NCBI RefSeq assembly: GCF_965232525.1
Contig: NZ_OZ246980.1
Span: 124,001 to 188,000 of the forward strand
DNA length: 64,000 bases
Reading direction: 5' to 3'
DNA from: Bauldia sp965232525
Lineage (GTDB): Bacteria; Pseudomonadota; Alphaproteobacteria; Rhizobiales; Kaistiaceae
The notes under the pieces are model-generated. The model had not been told where the DNA came from, searched no databases, and worked only from the letters and a program-made list of their open reading frames with translations. The position numbers and the translations under genes are program-made. Within the stretch, counting starts at the first letter, position 1; each line of letters starts with the position of its first letter. Of the stretch, positions 42,300 through 51,208 are shown in pieces.

Positions 42300-43637
42300 T
42301 CAGCGCCCGACGAATTTGCGGTAGACGTAGCCGCGCTGACCGCGCGAGGTCACCGTGCACCAGAATGTGCAGGCCTGAATCCGGACCAAGGTACCCGAGG
42401 GTATGACTGCGACGACCTTGGCGTCGTTGTTTGGTTCGCTGCGCATGTTGACGTCGGCCGTGGTCCGGCCAAGGCCGGGCCCGCGATTCTCGGCCGGTCC
42501 GGTGTCGCTCGGTGGCGTCGCGCCGACGATCGACCGGTTCGCTGGGCTCTGCGGTCGCGCGACCGGCGCATAGGAGAGGATGCGGCCAGCCCCGATCGAA
42601 TCCGGCGATGTCGCGGGCACCGAACCGGCATCCGCTGTCCGCGTCTCCTCGCTCGCCACCGGCGCGGTCGCAATGGGCACCGGCGGAGCCAGCTCGGCTG
42701 TCTCGGCCGGTTCCTCGGTTGCGACAACCGGCGGGTCGGCCATGGCAACGAGCGGCCCGGAAACCACCGGGTCGGCGGGCGGTGCATCCAGTGTCGGGAC
42801 CTCGGCACCGGCGGCCGTCGCGATCTCCCGCTCTTCAGGGGTGAGCGCGGTTTCGGCTTCGATGTCGGGTTGCGGTTCGGGCAGCAGCCGGTCCTGTTCC
42901 TTGGTCACCGCCGGTGGGGGCGCGGCAGCCACGACCGCGTCAACCAGCGTCGGCTCCGGCGCGCTGACATCGGCTGCGACCGGAACCACGTCCGCGACGG
43001 TCGAAGCAAGCGTCGGCGCCGCATCGGACGGCGTCCGAAACTGGCCCATCGCGGTCAGGCCGAGAAAGCCGACCGCGACGCCGACCAGCGCGGCGACCGC
43101 CAGGCTGCGTGCGTCGAATGTCGATCCCTCGGAGTCGCCGCGCGGTGTTGCGGCGGGATAGGCGGCAACCGGCTGCCCGTCCTCGTCGAGCCACGCCATC
43201 GACTGGGCCGGCGCCAGGCGTGCCGCGACCTCCTGCGATCCCGGATCGATGGCCGATGCCGCGCGTTCCGGATCACGAAGGTTGTAATGGGTGCGCTGGC
43301 GAAGCGGGTCCGGCGCGAAAGCCGACCGCGGTCGCTGTCGTGGCTGTGGTTGCGGCTGCAGCGCGGCCTGCCGCGGAATCGGGGCGGGCCGCTCCGGCTC
43401 CTCCGGAGCGAGAGCCTCCTGGAGCGATTCCAGCTGTTGCTTCAGTTGCGCCTCGACTTGCTCAGGCGAGGGCAAGGCCGGCGGTTTGGTCGCGGCCGCC
43501 CGCTTCAGCTTCAGCGCGGCCAGTGCCGCTGGCTTCTTTGGTTTCATCCTGTCGCGTTCCCGCAGCCGCCGAAACGCGGCTTCGCCTGGCGACAGACGTT
43601 CGGAAGAGTCGTCCTTTCGGCGCGGACCCATGGCCAT
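42300..43637 (-). CDS. Membrane protein with C-terminal bacterial SH3 domain
   Basis: A 445-residue protein. The start at ATG 43637 (MAMGPRRKDD) follows GGAGTAGGGG. The N-terminal 190 residues are cytoplasmic, charged and proline/glutamine-rich (PQPQPRQRPR). One transmembrane segment follows (LAVAALVGVAVGFLGLTAMG). Then comes a long Ala/Pro/Glu-rich periplasmic stalk and a C-terminal SH3b domain (TTADVNMRSEPNNDAKVVAV, GYVYRKFV) with two cysteines (ACTFWC). The architecture suggests a type II membrane protein holding an SH3 module near peptidoglycan. The function is unknown. Confidence 0.75.
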   Translation of the reverse strand: MAMGPRRKDDSSERLSPGEAAFRRLRERDRMKPKKPAALAALKLKRAAATKPPALPSPEQVEAQLKQQLESLQEALAPEEPERPAPIPRQAALQPQPQPRQRPRSAFAPDPLRQRTHYNLRDPERAASAIDPGSQEVAARLAPAQSMAWLDEDGQPVAAYPAATPRGDSEGSTFDARSLAVAALVGVAVGFLGLTAMGQFRTPSDAAPTLASTVADVVPVAADVSAPEPTLVDAVVAAAPPPAVTKEQDRLLPEPQPDIEAETALTPEEREIATAAGAEVPTLDAPPADPVVSGPLVAMADPPVVATEEPAETAELAPPVPIATAPVASEETRTADAGSVPATSPDSIGAGRILSYAPVARPQSPANRSIVGATPPSDTGPAENRGPGLGRTTADVNMRSEPNNDAKVVAVIPSGTLVRIQACTFWCTVTSRGQRGYVYRKFVGR

Positions 43638-43803
43638 ACCCCTACTCCAGCCATCGGCCCCCCAGCCTCCGCTTCCCTTTTCGGTATTGTTGAACGGTGA
43701 ATGCGGCGACTCCTTGCCGACAATGGGGCATCCTTTCGATGATATGAGAATCGGGGTTCGGGCTCGGCCGGATTCCGAGCGCCGCGCCGACCAGGGACAC
43801 CGC

Positions 43804-44505
43804 ATGACCGACACACCGCCACGACGCTACATCTTCGATCCGCCGCCCCTACCCGCCCTACCGGTCGCCGACAGCGATGACTGGTTCCCCGTGCGTCGTG
43901 TCTATTGCGTCGGTCGCAACTACGCGGCGCATGCGGTCGAGATGGGCCACGATCCGACCGAGGACCCACCGTTCTTCTTTCAGAAAAACCCGGACGACCT
44001 CAACCTCACCGGCGTCTTTCCCTATCCGTCGGAGTCTAGCGACGTGCACCACGAGGTCGAGCTTGTCGTCGCTCTCTCCGCCGGGGGCGCGAACCTCTCC
44101 GAGGGCGACGCCGCCGCTTGCGTCTACGGCTATGCGGTCGGCCTCGACATGACCCGCCGGGACCGGCAGGCCGAAGCCAAGGCGCTCCGCCGCCCATGGA
44201 CCGTCGCCAAGGCGTTCGAAGCATCGGCGCCGTGCGGGCCGGTCGTGCCGGCGACGCGGAGCGGTCCGATGAATGCTGGGACGATCGGGGTCGACGTCAA
44301 CGGCGCGACCCGACAGAGCGGCGACCTCGACCAGATGATCTGGTCGGTGCCGGACGTGATCGTGTTTCTGTCACGCCTGTTCGTGCTCGCGCCCGGCGAC
44401 GTCATCTTCACCGGTACCCCGGCCGGGGTCGGCCCGGTTCACCGCGGTGACCGTCTGCACGCCTATGTCGATGGGCTCCCCGCTCTCGACGTCGAGGTCG
44501 CCTGA
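43804..44505 (+). CDS. Fumarylacetoacetate hydrolase-family protein
   Basis: A 233-residue FAH-fold enzyme, probably a fumarylpyruvate- or acylpyruvate-type hydrolase cleaving a C-C bond of a diketo acid. It shows YCVGRNYAAHAVEMG, PPFFFQKNPDDL, the metal-binding HHEVELVVALSAGG, YGYAVGLDMTRRD, WTVAKAFEASAPCGP and the terminal PGDVIFTGTPAGVGPVHRGD. ATG 43804 gives the usual length; the frame extends upstream through an antisense region. It is convergent with the mutarotase-like gene. Confidence 0.88.
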   Translation: MTDTPPRRYIFDPPPLPALPVADSDDWFPVRRVYCVGRNYAAHAVEMGHDPTEDPPFFFQKNPDDLNLTGVFPYPSESSDVHHEVELVVALSAGGANLSEGDAAACVYGYAVGLDMTRRDRQAEAKALRRPWTVAKAFEASAPCGPVVPATRSGPMNAGTIGVDVNGATRQSGDLDQMIWSVPDVIVFLSRLFVLAPGDVIFTGTPAGVGPVHRGDRLHAYVDGLPALDVEVA

Positions 44506-44517
44506 CGAACGCCGCCT

Positions 44518-45624
44518 TCAGCCGACATGCAGGAACGTCGGATCGAACAGGTATTCGAGGGTCCGGCCGTCGTTCAGCGTCACCCGTAGCACACCCGGGG
44601 CAGCCTCGATGTCGAACACCTCGTCGGCGCCTTCGGGCAAGGGGATACCGCCAATCACATGGGCGACCGAAACCGAACCGTCCGGGTCGAGGGTCAGCGC
44701 CGTCGGGATGCCCCCCTCCGACAGCGGGTTCGGCTCGATCGAGGCCTTGTGGCCGTAAGCCGAGTAGGCGCGGCCTTCCTCGACGCCGAGTACACCGAGG
44801 TGCCGACTGTTCCACGGCGGATAGAAGCGCCCGCCATTGCTGAACCACAGGAACGTCACCGGGAAATCCGAGGGGTTCTTGAGGCTGAGGAAGACATCGC
44901 CAACCCCCGACCGCACCGCCGCCGTCCAGCCGAGCGGCGAATCCCCGGCCTCGACCAGCATGACGAAGTCCTCGTGGCCCTCGGCCACCGGGTAGCGCCG
45001 GAGATCGACCGTCGTCCCGTCGGCGAGCGGCAGTTTCGACAGGTCTTCGACCCGGGCGGACGTCGCGAACAGCGAACGCCCCCGTTCGGGATCGGGCTCC
45101 TGGACCATCTCTGGCGTTTCGGCGAATGCCTTGGACGAGAATGACAGCCGGCCCGGCTCGGCGAACCGGGTCATGGCGTGGCTCGCCACCGAAACGGCGC
45201 CGCGGCCGCCCTCGAAGATGTGGCGCTGGTAGGCGAAGGGGTGGCCGTCCCGCAGCCGGATTTCCTTGATCAGCCGCGCCCCCATCACCGGCTTGTCCAG
45301 TCCGAAGCTTGCCGTGGCGCCATCGGGAAGGGTGCGATGGTCGATCAGCGACCACGGGGAATTGGCCGGCCAGCCATGCGCCGGGCCGCCTTCGACGTCA
45401 CTGGCGGCAAACGGCGCACAGAAGAAGTCACCAGACAGGTATTTGAGGTTTCCGGGGATATCGTCCGCTTCGATGATCTCCTTTTCCTCGATCCAGGGCG
45501 CCGTGTGCAGCGGTTCGATCGTCCGCTCGCCGAAGACCGTCTCAAACGAGCGGACATGACCGACCTCAAGGTCGAGAACGAGGCGGACATTTTCCGCCTC
45601 GATTGTGTGAAGCCGCTCGCTCAT
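44518..45624 (-). CDS. Galactose-mutarotase-fold protein, unknown substrate
   Basis: A 368-residue beta-rich protein. It begins MSERLHTIEAENVRLVLDLE with AAGGAGGA upstream. Seen are GHVRSFETVFGERTIEPLHT, FAYQRHIFEGGRGAVSVASH, MLVEAGDSPLGWTAAVR, FLWFSNGGRFYPPWNSRHLG and LGVEEGRAYSAYG. The pattern of strands with the WFSNGGR / HLGVLGVE segments is reminiscent of aldose-epimerase-fold proteins that read carbohydrates. The similarity is weak, so the fold call is an inference and no reaction is claimed. Confidence 0.55.
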   Translation of the reverse strand: MSERLHTIEAENVRLVLDLEVGHVRSFETVFGERTIEPLHTAPWIEEKEIIEADDIPGNLKYLSGDFFCAPFAASDVEGGPAHGWPANSPWSLIDHRTLPDGATASFGLDKPVMGARLIKEIRLRDGHPFAYQRHIFEGGRGAVSVASHAMTRFAEPGRLSFSSKAFAETPEMVQEPDPERGRSLFATSARVEDLSKLPLADGTTVDLRRYPVAEGHEDFVMLVEAGDSPLGWTAAVRSGVGDVFLSLKNPSDFPVTFLWFSNGGRFYPPWNSRHLGVLGVEEGRAYSAYGHKASIEPNPLSEGGIPTALTLDPDGSVSVAHVIGGIPLPEGADEVFDIEAAPGVLRVTLNDGRTLEYLFDPTFLHVG

Positions 45625-45756
45625 GGGGTATCCGTCCTCCTTGTCAGCTCTGGCGCAGCCCACTCGCCGACGCGCCACCAGCCTATAGTGCGATTTGCCG
45701 CCGCCAAGGCAAGCCATCTGCCCCCGGCGCGACGCCACCCGCGTGCGCCGGAAACC

Positions 45757-45784
45757 TTGACACCTGTTACGGCATCCCTATAAG
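45757..45784 (+). promoter_or_regulatory. Sigma70-type promoter of the rplU-rpmA operon
   Basis: Consensus -35 TTGACA (45757-45762) and -10 TATAAG (45779-45784) with a 16-base spacer. Transcription from about 45791 would give a leader of some 97 bases before rplU. This is the best match to a housekeeping promoter seen in the window, as expected for ribosomal proteins. Confidence 0.7.
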
Positions 45785-45794
45785 TCTCCGCGAT

Positions 45795-45820
45795 AAGGCG
45801 CGGTCTGGGATCGCGCCCTT
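45795..45820 (+). promoter_or_regulatory. Leader hairpin upstream of rplU
   Basis: AAGGCGCG pairs with CGCGCCCTT (one bulged base) around a nine-base loop and is followed by TCGTTTCTGG, moderately T-rich. It lies right at the predicted 5' end of the transcript and could be a stabilising structure or a ribosomal-protein-responsive leader. No match to a named leader family was verified. Confidence 0.4.
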
Positions 45821-45887
45821 TCGTTTCTGGAAATTCGGGCATATGCCGCCTCGATCACCGATCGGGGAGATGCCGTGGATCGGACCG

Positions 45888-46508
45888 ATGTTCGCAGTTA
45901 TCAAGACCGGCGGTAAGCAGTACAGGGTCGCGCCGGCCGACCTGATCAGGGTCGACCGTCTCGACGGCGAAACCGGGGATGCCATCGCCTTCGACGAGGT
46001 GATGATGGTCGGTGGCGACAGCGGAACCACTGTCGGCGGGCCGCTGGTCGACGGCGCCAAGGTGACCGCCGAGATCGTCGAGCAAACCCGCAACGACACC
46101 ATCCTGGTGCTCAAGAAGCGCCGCCGCAAGAATTCCAAGAACAGCCGCGGCCACCGGCAGCAGATGACGGTCGTGCGGATCGGTGACATCCTCGCCGACG
46201 GCAAGGCCGCACCGGCCAAGGCCAAGCCTAAGAAGGCCGAGAAGCCGGCGGCGCCGAAGCCCGAGGCGGCTCCCGAAGCCGCGCCGGTCGAGGCGGATAC
46301 CTCCGGCGACGACCTGAAGAAGTTGAGCGGCGTCGGTCCGGTTCTGGAGAAGAAGCTCCACGGCCTCGGCGTGACCTCCTTCGATCAGATCGCCGCATGG
46401 ACGGACGAAGACATCGCCCGCATCGACGAAGCCCTAGACTTCAAGGGGCGGATCGAGCGGGAAGACTGGATCGGTCAGGCGAAGCAGTTCATCGCCGACC
46501 GCGGATAA
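45888..46508 (+). CDS. rplU: 50S ribosomal protein L21 with C-terminal helix-hairpin-helix extension
   Basis: A 206-residue L21, about twice the usual length. The first 100 residues are normal (MFAVIKTGGKQYRVAPADLI, ILVLKKRRRKNSKNSRGHRQ, VRIGDI). An Ala/Lys/Pro-rich linker follows, then a helix-hairpin-helix module (DLKKLSGVGPVLEKKLHGLG, VTSFDQIAAWTDEDIARID, GRIEREDWIGQAKQF) of the kind that contacts nucleic acid. This tail is known in many alphaproteobacterial L21 proteins. GGGGAGA lies upstream; ATG 45888 is chosen because MFAVIKTGGKQY is the conserved start. Confidence 0.95.
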   Translation: MFAVIKTGGKQYRVAPADLIRVDRLDGETGDAIAFDEVMMVGGDSGTTVGGPLVDGAKVTAEIVEQTRNDTILVLKKRRRKNSKNSRGHRQQMTVVRIGDILADGKAAPAKAKPKKAEKPAAPKPEAAPEAAPVEADTSGDDLKKLSGVGPVLEKKLHGLGVTSFDQIAAWTDEDIARIDEALDFKGRIEREDWIGQAKQFIADRG

Positions 46509-46526
46509 GGACAGGAGAAACCCACC

Positions 46527-46796
46527 ATGGCCCACAAAAAAGCCGGTGGATCGTCACGGAACGGCCGCGACACCGCGGGCCGCCGCCTTGGCGTCAAGAA
46601 GTTCGGCGGCGAACCCGTTCTCGCCGGCAACATTATCGTCCGTCAGCGTGGCACCAAGTGGCACGCTGGCGAAAACGTCGGCCTCGGCAAGGACCACACG
46701 ATTTTCGCCCTCATCGACGGGACCGTGGCCTTCCGGACCAAAGCCGGCGGCCGTTGCTACGTCTCGGTCAACCCGACGGTGGCAGCCAACGAATAG
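46527..46796 (+). CDS. rpmA: 50S ribosomal protein L27
   Basis: An 89-residue L27 that lines the peptidyl-transferase region. It starts MAHKKAGGSSRNGRDTAGRR and has the conserved LGVKKFGGEPVLAGNIIVRQ, RGTKWHAGENVGLGKDHTIF and VAFRTKAG segments. It begins 18 bases after rplU behind AGGAGAAA. A strong terminator follows the gene. Confidence 0.97.
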   Translation: MAHKKAGGSSRNGRDTAGRRLGVKKFGGEPVLAGNIIVRQRGTKWHAGENVGLGKDHTIFALIDGTVAFRTKAGGRCYVSVNPTVAANE

Positions 46797-46850
46797 CCGG
46801 TAACCGAACTCTTCGCCGGCGTCTCATCGACCCGGCGGTTTGAGCGTTTG

Positions 46851-46882
46851 AAAGGGGAGATGGGCCGCCATCTCCCCTTTTC
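46851..46882 (+). terminator. Rho-independent terminator of rplU-rpmA
   Basis: A perfect 13-bp stem AAAGGGGAGATGG / CCATCTCCCCTTT with a GCCG loop, ending in TTTT. It lies 55 bases past the rpmA stop and 19 bases before the next start, separating ribosomal from acetyltransferase genes. Confidence 0.9.
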
Positions 46883-46900
46883 ATTTGCTCGGAGGGAGTC

Positions 46901-47491
46901 ATGGATGAGCAGCACGATCACGATGGAGACGACCACAGTCGGTCGACGATCATAACCCGGCGGCTGGTGCTGAAGACGCCCAGCGACGACGAACGCGGCG
47001 CCATCGTCGCGCTCGCCGCCGATCCCGGCATCGCCGGCAACCTGGCCGCGGCACCAGGCGACTACGGCCGCCTCGGTGGGCGATCGTTTGTCGTGGTCGG
47101 CCGTGCCGGCCGAGCGGTGGTCGGCGTAACCGGATTTGGGCCGATGATCGATCGTAACGGGGCGGTGGAGATCGCCACCTGGATCGGCGAGCCCTATTGG
47201 GGTCGCGGCTACGCAACGGAGGCGAGTCAGGCGGTCATCGATGCGGCCTTTGGCGAGACTGGTGTGTCCGCTCTTTGGTGCTCCAAGCGGGTCACCAACG
47301 ATCGGGCACGGCGGGTGATCGAGAAATGCGGCTTCCAGTTCCGCGAAACCGGTATGGTGCGCTCGCCGGTGACCATGGGCGCCGTACCGGTCGAGCGTTT
47401 CGTCCTCGAACGGCGCAACTGGATCAGCCTCAAATCCTGGGGCGCCGCGATGGCGGGAGAGAGCGATGCAGCCCACAACGGCCCGATCTGA
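46901..47491 (+). CDS. GNAT-family N-acetyltransferase (RimJ/RimL type)
   Basis: A 196-residue acetyltransferase. The GNAT core is visible as STIITRRLVLKTPSDDE, AVVGVTGFGPMI, the acetyl-CoA loop EPYWGRGYATEASQAVIDAA and the terminal ARRVIEKCGFQFRETGMV. GGAGGGAG is five bases before ATG. It overlaps the next GNAT gene by 26 bases. Two such genes between rpmA and obgE is a conserved alphaproteobacterial order; targets are unknown, perhaps ribosomal N-termini. Confidence 0.9.
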   Translation: MDEQHDHDGDDHSRSTIITRRLVLKTPSDDERGAIVALAADPGIAGNLAAAPGDYGRLGGRSFVVVGRAGRAVVGVTGFGPMIDRNGAVEIATWIGEPYWGRGYATEASQAVIDAAFGETGVSALWCSKRVTNDRARRVIEKCGFQFRETGMVRSPVTMGAVPVERFVLERRNWISLKSWGAAMAGESDAAHNGPI

Positions 47492-48011
47492 GCCGGTGAT
47501 CGAGACGCCTCGGCTGCGCCTCAGGCCGGCTGAGCCTCGCGACATCGACCCGTTGCTCGCCGAACTCGCCGATTTCGACGTGGTCAAGATGCTCGCCCGC
47601 GTGCCGTACCCCTATCGCCGCCGCGACGCCGAGCATTTCCTGGCCGCGTCGGCGAAGGCGGCCGGGCGCGATCTGCATCTGTCGATCTTCGTGGACGATC
47701 GCCTGATCGGCGGCATCGGCGTCACCGACATCGCCGGCGACTGCGAATTCGGCTACTGGTTCGGGCGGGCCCATTGGGGAAAAGGCTATGCCACCGAGGC
47801 CGGGCGGGCGGTGATCGAGCACACCTTCGCCAACCACGCGGTCGACGCGATACGGTCCGGCGCCTTCGTCGGCAATGACGCGTCCTTGCGGGTTCAGGAG
47901 AAGCTGGGTTTCGAACCCGTCGGCCGCCACATGGTCCATTGCCTTGCGCGCGGGCGCGCAATCGAACATATCGACACGGTTCTGACCCGCGAACGGTTCG
48001 CGAGCCCCTGA
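47466..48011 (+). CDS. GNAT-family N-acetyltransferase (RimJ/RimL type)
   Basis: A 181-residue acetyltransferase with VIETPRLRLRPAEPRDIDPL, GGIGVTDIAGDCEFGYWFG, the acetyl-CoA loop HWGKGYATEAGRAVIEHTFA and LRVQEKLGFEPVGRH. It overlaps the previous GNAT gene and ends three bases before obgE, so it belongs to the same transcript. More distant in sequence from its neighbour than a recent duplicate would be. Confidence 0.9.
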   Translation: MQPTTARSEPVIETPRLRLRPAEPRDIDPLLAELADFDVVKMLARVPYPYRRRDAEHFLAASAKAAGRDLHLSIFVDDRLIGGIGVTDIAGDCEFGYWFGRAHWGKGYATEAGRAVIEHTFANHAVDAIRSGAFVGNDASLRVQEKLGFEPVGRHMVHCLARGRAIEHIDTVLTRERFASP

Positions 48012-48014
48012 CCT

Positions 48015-49055
48015 ATGAAGTTTCTCGACCAGGCGAAGGTCTATGTCCGCTCCGGCGACGGCGGCGCGGGCGCGGTGTCCTTCCGCCGCGAGAAGTTCAT
48101 CGAGTACGGCGGCCCCGATGGCGGCGGCGGCGGCCGCGGCGGTGACGTTTGGGCCGAGTGCGTCGACGGGCTGAACACCCTGATCGACTACCGCTACCAG
48201 CAGCATTTCAAGGCCGCCAAGGGCGGGCACGGCATGGGCAAGGACCGCACCGGCGCGGGTGGTGCCGATGTGGTGCTGAAATTGCCGATCGGCACCCAGA
48301 TCTTCGAGGAAGACAACGAGACCCTGATCGCCGACCTCACCGAAGTCGGCGAGCGCGTCTTGCTCGCCCGCGGCGGCAATGGCGGCTTCGGCAACGCGCA
48401 CTTCAAATCGTCGACCAACCGCGCCCCCCGCCACGCCAATCCCGGCGCGCCGGGCGAAGAACGCTGGCTGTGGCTGCGGCTGAAGCTGATCGCCGATGCC
48501 GGGCTCGTCGGCCTGCCCAACGCCGGCAAGTCGACCTTTCTCGCCGCGGTATCGGCAGCCAAACCCAAGATCGCCGACTATCCCTTTACCACCCTCCACC
48601 CCAATCTCGGCGTCGTGGTTGGCGGCCATGATTTCGTCCTCGCCGACATTCCCGGCCTGATTGAAGGCGCTCACGAAGGTGCCGGCATCGGCGACCGTTT
48701 CCTGGGCCATATCGAGCGCTGCCGGGTCCTGCTCCATCTGGTCGACGGCACCGGTGACGACCCGGCCGCCGCCTACCGGACCGTGCAGGACGAGCTGATG
48801 GCCTACGGTCACGGCCTCGCCGACAAGCCCGAAATCGTGGCCCTCACCAAGGTCGATGCCCTGTCGCCGGAAGACCGCGCCGCGACGATCCGCGCGCTCG
48901 CCGATGCGGCGGACGCCAAACCGAGCCCCGTCTCGGCCGTCACCGGCGAGGGGATGCCCGAGCTGCTTGCGCGTGTCGCCCGGGAGATCGCGGCCGAGCG
49001 CGAACCAGACCCGAACGCGGTGCCAGTCGAAACGCCCGAGCCATGGCACCCGTAA
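48015..49055 (+). CDS. obgE: GTPase ObgE/CgtA
   Basis: A 346-residue ribosome-associated GTPase. The N-terminal glycine-rich Obg domain (FLDQAKVYVRSGDGGAGAVS, FRREKFIEYGGPDGGGGGRG, GGNGGFGNAHF) is followed by the G domain: G1 GLPNAGKSTF, G2/switch YPFTTLHPNLGVV, G3 ADIPGLIEGA, G4 TKVD and G5 SAVTGEG. It works in large-subunit maturation. No C-terminal OCT domain is present. It overlaps proB by 13 bases. Confidence 0.97.
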   Translation: MKFLDQAKVYVRSGDGGAGAVSFRREKFIEYGGPDGGGGGRGGDVWAECVDGLNTLIDYRYQQHFKAAKGGHGMGKDRTGAGGADVVLKLPIGTQIFEEDNETLIADLTEVGERVLLARGGNGGFGNAHFKSSTNRAPRHANPGAPGEERWLWLRLKLIADAGLVGLPNAGKSTFLAAVSAAKPKIADYPFTTLHPNLGVVVGGHDFVLADIPGLIEGAHEGAGIGDRFLGHIERCRVLLHLVDGTGDDPAAAYRTVQDELMAYGHGLADKPEIVALTKVDALSPEDRAATIRALADAADAKPSPVSAVTGEGMPELLARVAREIAAEREPDPNAVPVETPEPWHP

Positions 49056-50173
49056 GCCCGACGGTGCCCGAGGTCGAGACGTTCCGCCGGATCGTCGTGA
49101 AGATCGGCTCATCGCTGGTCGTCGACGGTGAGGGTATCCGCACCGCCTGGCTCGATGCCCTCGCCGCCGACCTCGCCGGCCTCCGGGACGGGCGCGATCT
49201 GCTGGTGGTCTCGTCCGGCGCGATTGCACTGGGACGCGGCGTCCTGTCGATGCGCGCCGGCCCGCTGAAGCTTGAGGAAAGCCAGGCCGCCGCTGCCGCC
49301 GGACAGGTGGCGCTCGCCGGCGCCTGGGCAGAGACCCTCGCCCGCCACGGGCTCACTGCCGGACAGGTCCTGCTCACCCTGGGCGACACCGAGGAGCGGC
49401 GGCGCTACCTCAACGCCCGCTCGACCATCGGCACCCTGCTGCGACTCGGCGCCGTGCCGGTGATCAACGAGAACGACACCGTCGCCACCTCCGAAATCCG
49501 CTACGGCGACAACGACCGGCTCGCCGCCCGGGTCGCCACCATGGTCGGCGCCGATCTGCTGGTCCTGCTCTCCGACGTCGACGGTCTCTACACCGCGCCG
49601 CCGAAGGCCGACCCGGCCGCCAGGCACCTGCCGCTGGTCGAGCGCGTGACCCCGGCGATCGAGGCGATGGCCGGCGCCGCCGGCTCGGACCTGTCGCGGG
49701 GCGGTATGCTGACCAAGGTGGAAGCCGCGCGCATCGCTACCGCCGCCGGAACCACCATGGTGATCGCCAGCGGCCATGAACTGCATCCGCTGCGGCGGAT
49801 CGCCGAAGGTGCCCGCTGCACCTGGTTCACCGCCGACACCAGCCCGACCCGGGCCCGCAAGACGTGGATTTCCGGCCATGTCGAGACGCGCGGCGCGCTC
49901 ACCGTCGACGCCGGCGCCGTTGGTGCGCTGCGGCGCGGCAAGAGCCTGCTTCCCGCCGGGGTCCGCGACGTTTCCGGCCGGTTCGAGCGGGGCGACGCGG
50001 TCGCCATCCTCGGCCCTGACGGCGATGAGATCGGTCGCGGGCTGGTCGCCTACGACGCGGCCGACGCGACCCGGATCGCCGGCTGCAACAGCCGCCAGAT
50101 CGAGACGATTTTGGGCTTCGCCGGGCGAGCCGAGATGATCCACCGGGACGATATGGCGCTGCGCGGCGAATAG
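49043..50173 (+). CDS. proB: Glutamate 5-kinase
   Basis: A 376-residue kinase making gamma-glutamyl phosphate, the first step of proline synthesis. The amino-acid-kinase domain shows RRIVVKIGSSLVVDG, LLVVSSGAIALGRG, QVLLTLGDTEERRRYLNAR, VPVINENDTVATSEIRYGDN and LLSDVDGLYT. From about residue 285 a PUA domain follows (GALTVDAGAVGALRRGKSLL, RGLVAYDAADA). The usual next gene, proA, is absent here; a convergent transporter gene takes its place. Confidence 0.95.
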   Translation: MAPVSPTVPEVETFRRIVVKIGSSLVVDGEGIRTAWLDALAADLAGLRDGRDLLVVSSGAIALGRGVLSMRAGPLKLEESQAAAAAGQVALAGAWAETLARHGLTAGQVLLTLGDTEERRRYLNARSTIGTLLRLGAVPVINENDTVATSEIRYGDNDRLAARVATMVGADLLVLLSDVDGLYTAPPKADPAARHLPLVERVTPAIEAMAGAAGSDLSRGGMLTKVEAARIATAAGTTMVIASGHELHPLRRIAEGARCTWFTADTSPTRARKTWISGHVETRGALTVDAGAVGALRRGKSLLPAGVRDVSGRFERGDAVAILGPDGDEIGRGLVAYDAADATRIAGCNSRQIETILGFAGRAEMIHRDDMALRGE

Positions 50174-50176
50174 CCG

Positions 50177-51100
50177 TCAGGGGCCGGTGACCACGTCTTC
50201 CTTGTGGACCCGCCCGACCCGCTGCTCGCGGAAGAAGATGAACAGGCCGGCTCCGACGATGATAATGCCCCCGACGACGGTCAGTGGATCCGGCACGTCG
50301 CCGAAGGCGAGGTACCCGAACAACACGCCCCAGACGATCAGTGTGTACTGATAGGGCACCACCGCCGAGGCCGGAGCCAGGATCAACGACCGGTTGACGC
50401 AGTAGATCGCGATCAACGCCACGACTCCCAGGAATCCGAGGAGCAAGACGTCCGTCACCCGTACAAACGGCACCCATCCGATCGGCGCGGCGAGAACGCC
50501 GAACAGCAAGCCACCGAAGATCTGCCACGCCGTCAGGTTCAGATCGGGCGTGCCGCGCAGAACCCGCGTCGTGATCATCAGGAGGGCATAGAGGAAGCTG
50601 CCGACCAAGGCGATGATCGCATGCCAGCCGAACACGCTGGCACTCGGCTGCAGGGCGAGCACAACGCCGACGAAACCGATCAGCACCGCCGCCCAACGCC
50701 GCCAACCAACATGCTCGCCAAGCAGAAAGGCTGCCAGCACGGTCACGTAGATCGGCCCGGCGAGGTAGTAGGTGATCGCGTCGGCGAGCGGCAGCATCGC
50801 CACCGCGGCATAGAAGCAGGCGGTTTCGGCGACCGCGAAGAACACGCGGAGCGCTTGTAGAAGTGGCCGCGGCAGGCGCGTCAGTTCGGCCACGCCCTTG
50901 CGCCGCACCACCGGCACCAGCACCACCGATGCGGCGAGGCTGCGAAACAGCAGGATTTGCCCCACCGTATAGGTCGCCGCCAACCACTTGCCGATCACGT
51001 CGTTCACCGAGAACAGAAACATTCCGAGCACCATCAGCCCGATGCCGAGCGGGATGTTCTCGCTGCGCGTGAGCGTGTTCGAGCCGGAGGCGGTGGTCAT
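50177..51100 (-). CDS. EamA/DMT-superfamily transporter
   Basis: A 307-residue inner-membrane protein with ten predicted hydrophobic segments in two EamA repeats, e.g. IGLMVLGMFLFSVNDVIGKW, FLLGEHVGWRRWAAVLIGFV and YQYTLIVWGVLFGYLAFGDV. It is typical of metabolite/drug exporters. ATG 51100 (MTTASGSN) is chosen over an upstream ATG at 51163. It is convergent with proB, three bases apart, and divergent from the RES-Xre module. Confidence 0.87.
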   Translation of the reverse strand: MTTASGSNTLTRSENIPLGIGLMVLGMFLFSVNDVIGKWLAATYTVGQILLFRSLAASVVLVPVVRRKGVAELTRLPRPLLQALRVFFAVAETACFYAAVAMLPLADAITYYLAGPIYVTVLAAFLLGEHVGWRRWAAVLIGFVGVVLALQPSASVFGWHAIIALVGSFLYALLMITTRVLRGTPDLNLTAWQIFGGLLFGVLAAPIGWVPFVRVTDVLLLGFLGVVALIAIYCVNRSLILAPASAVVPYQYTLIVWGVLFGYLAFGDVPDPLTVVGGIIIVGAGLFIFFREQRVGRVHKEDVVTGP

Positions 51101-51208
51101 CGAGGCAATCGCGACGAAGTGAATGCGGCGGTCAGGTATGTTGCATGACCGCCGAAAAGCCAAGCGGCGATCGGTGGTGACCCTCGCCCGGCAGCGGGCT
51201 CGGCTCGC

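Noticed and set aside
47430..49229. 599-codon frame antisense to obgE and a GNAT gene
   Set aside because: ObgE is unmistakable on the plus strand.
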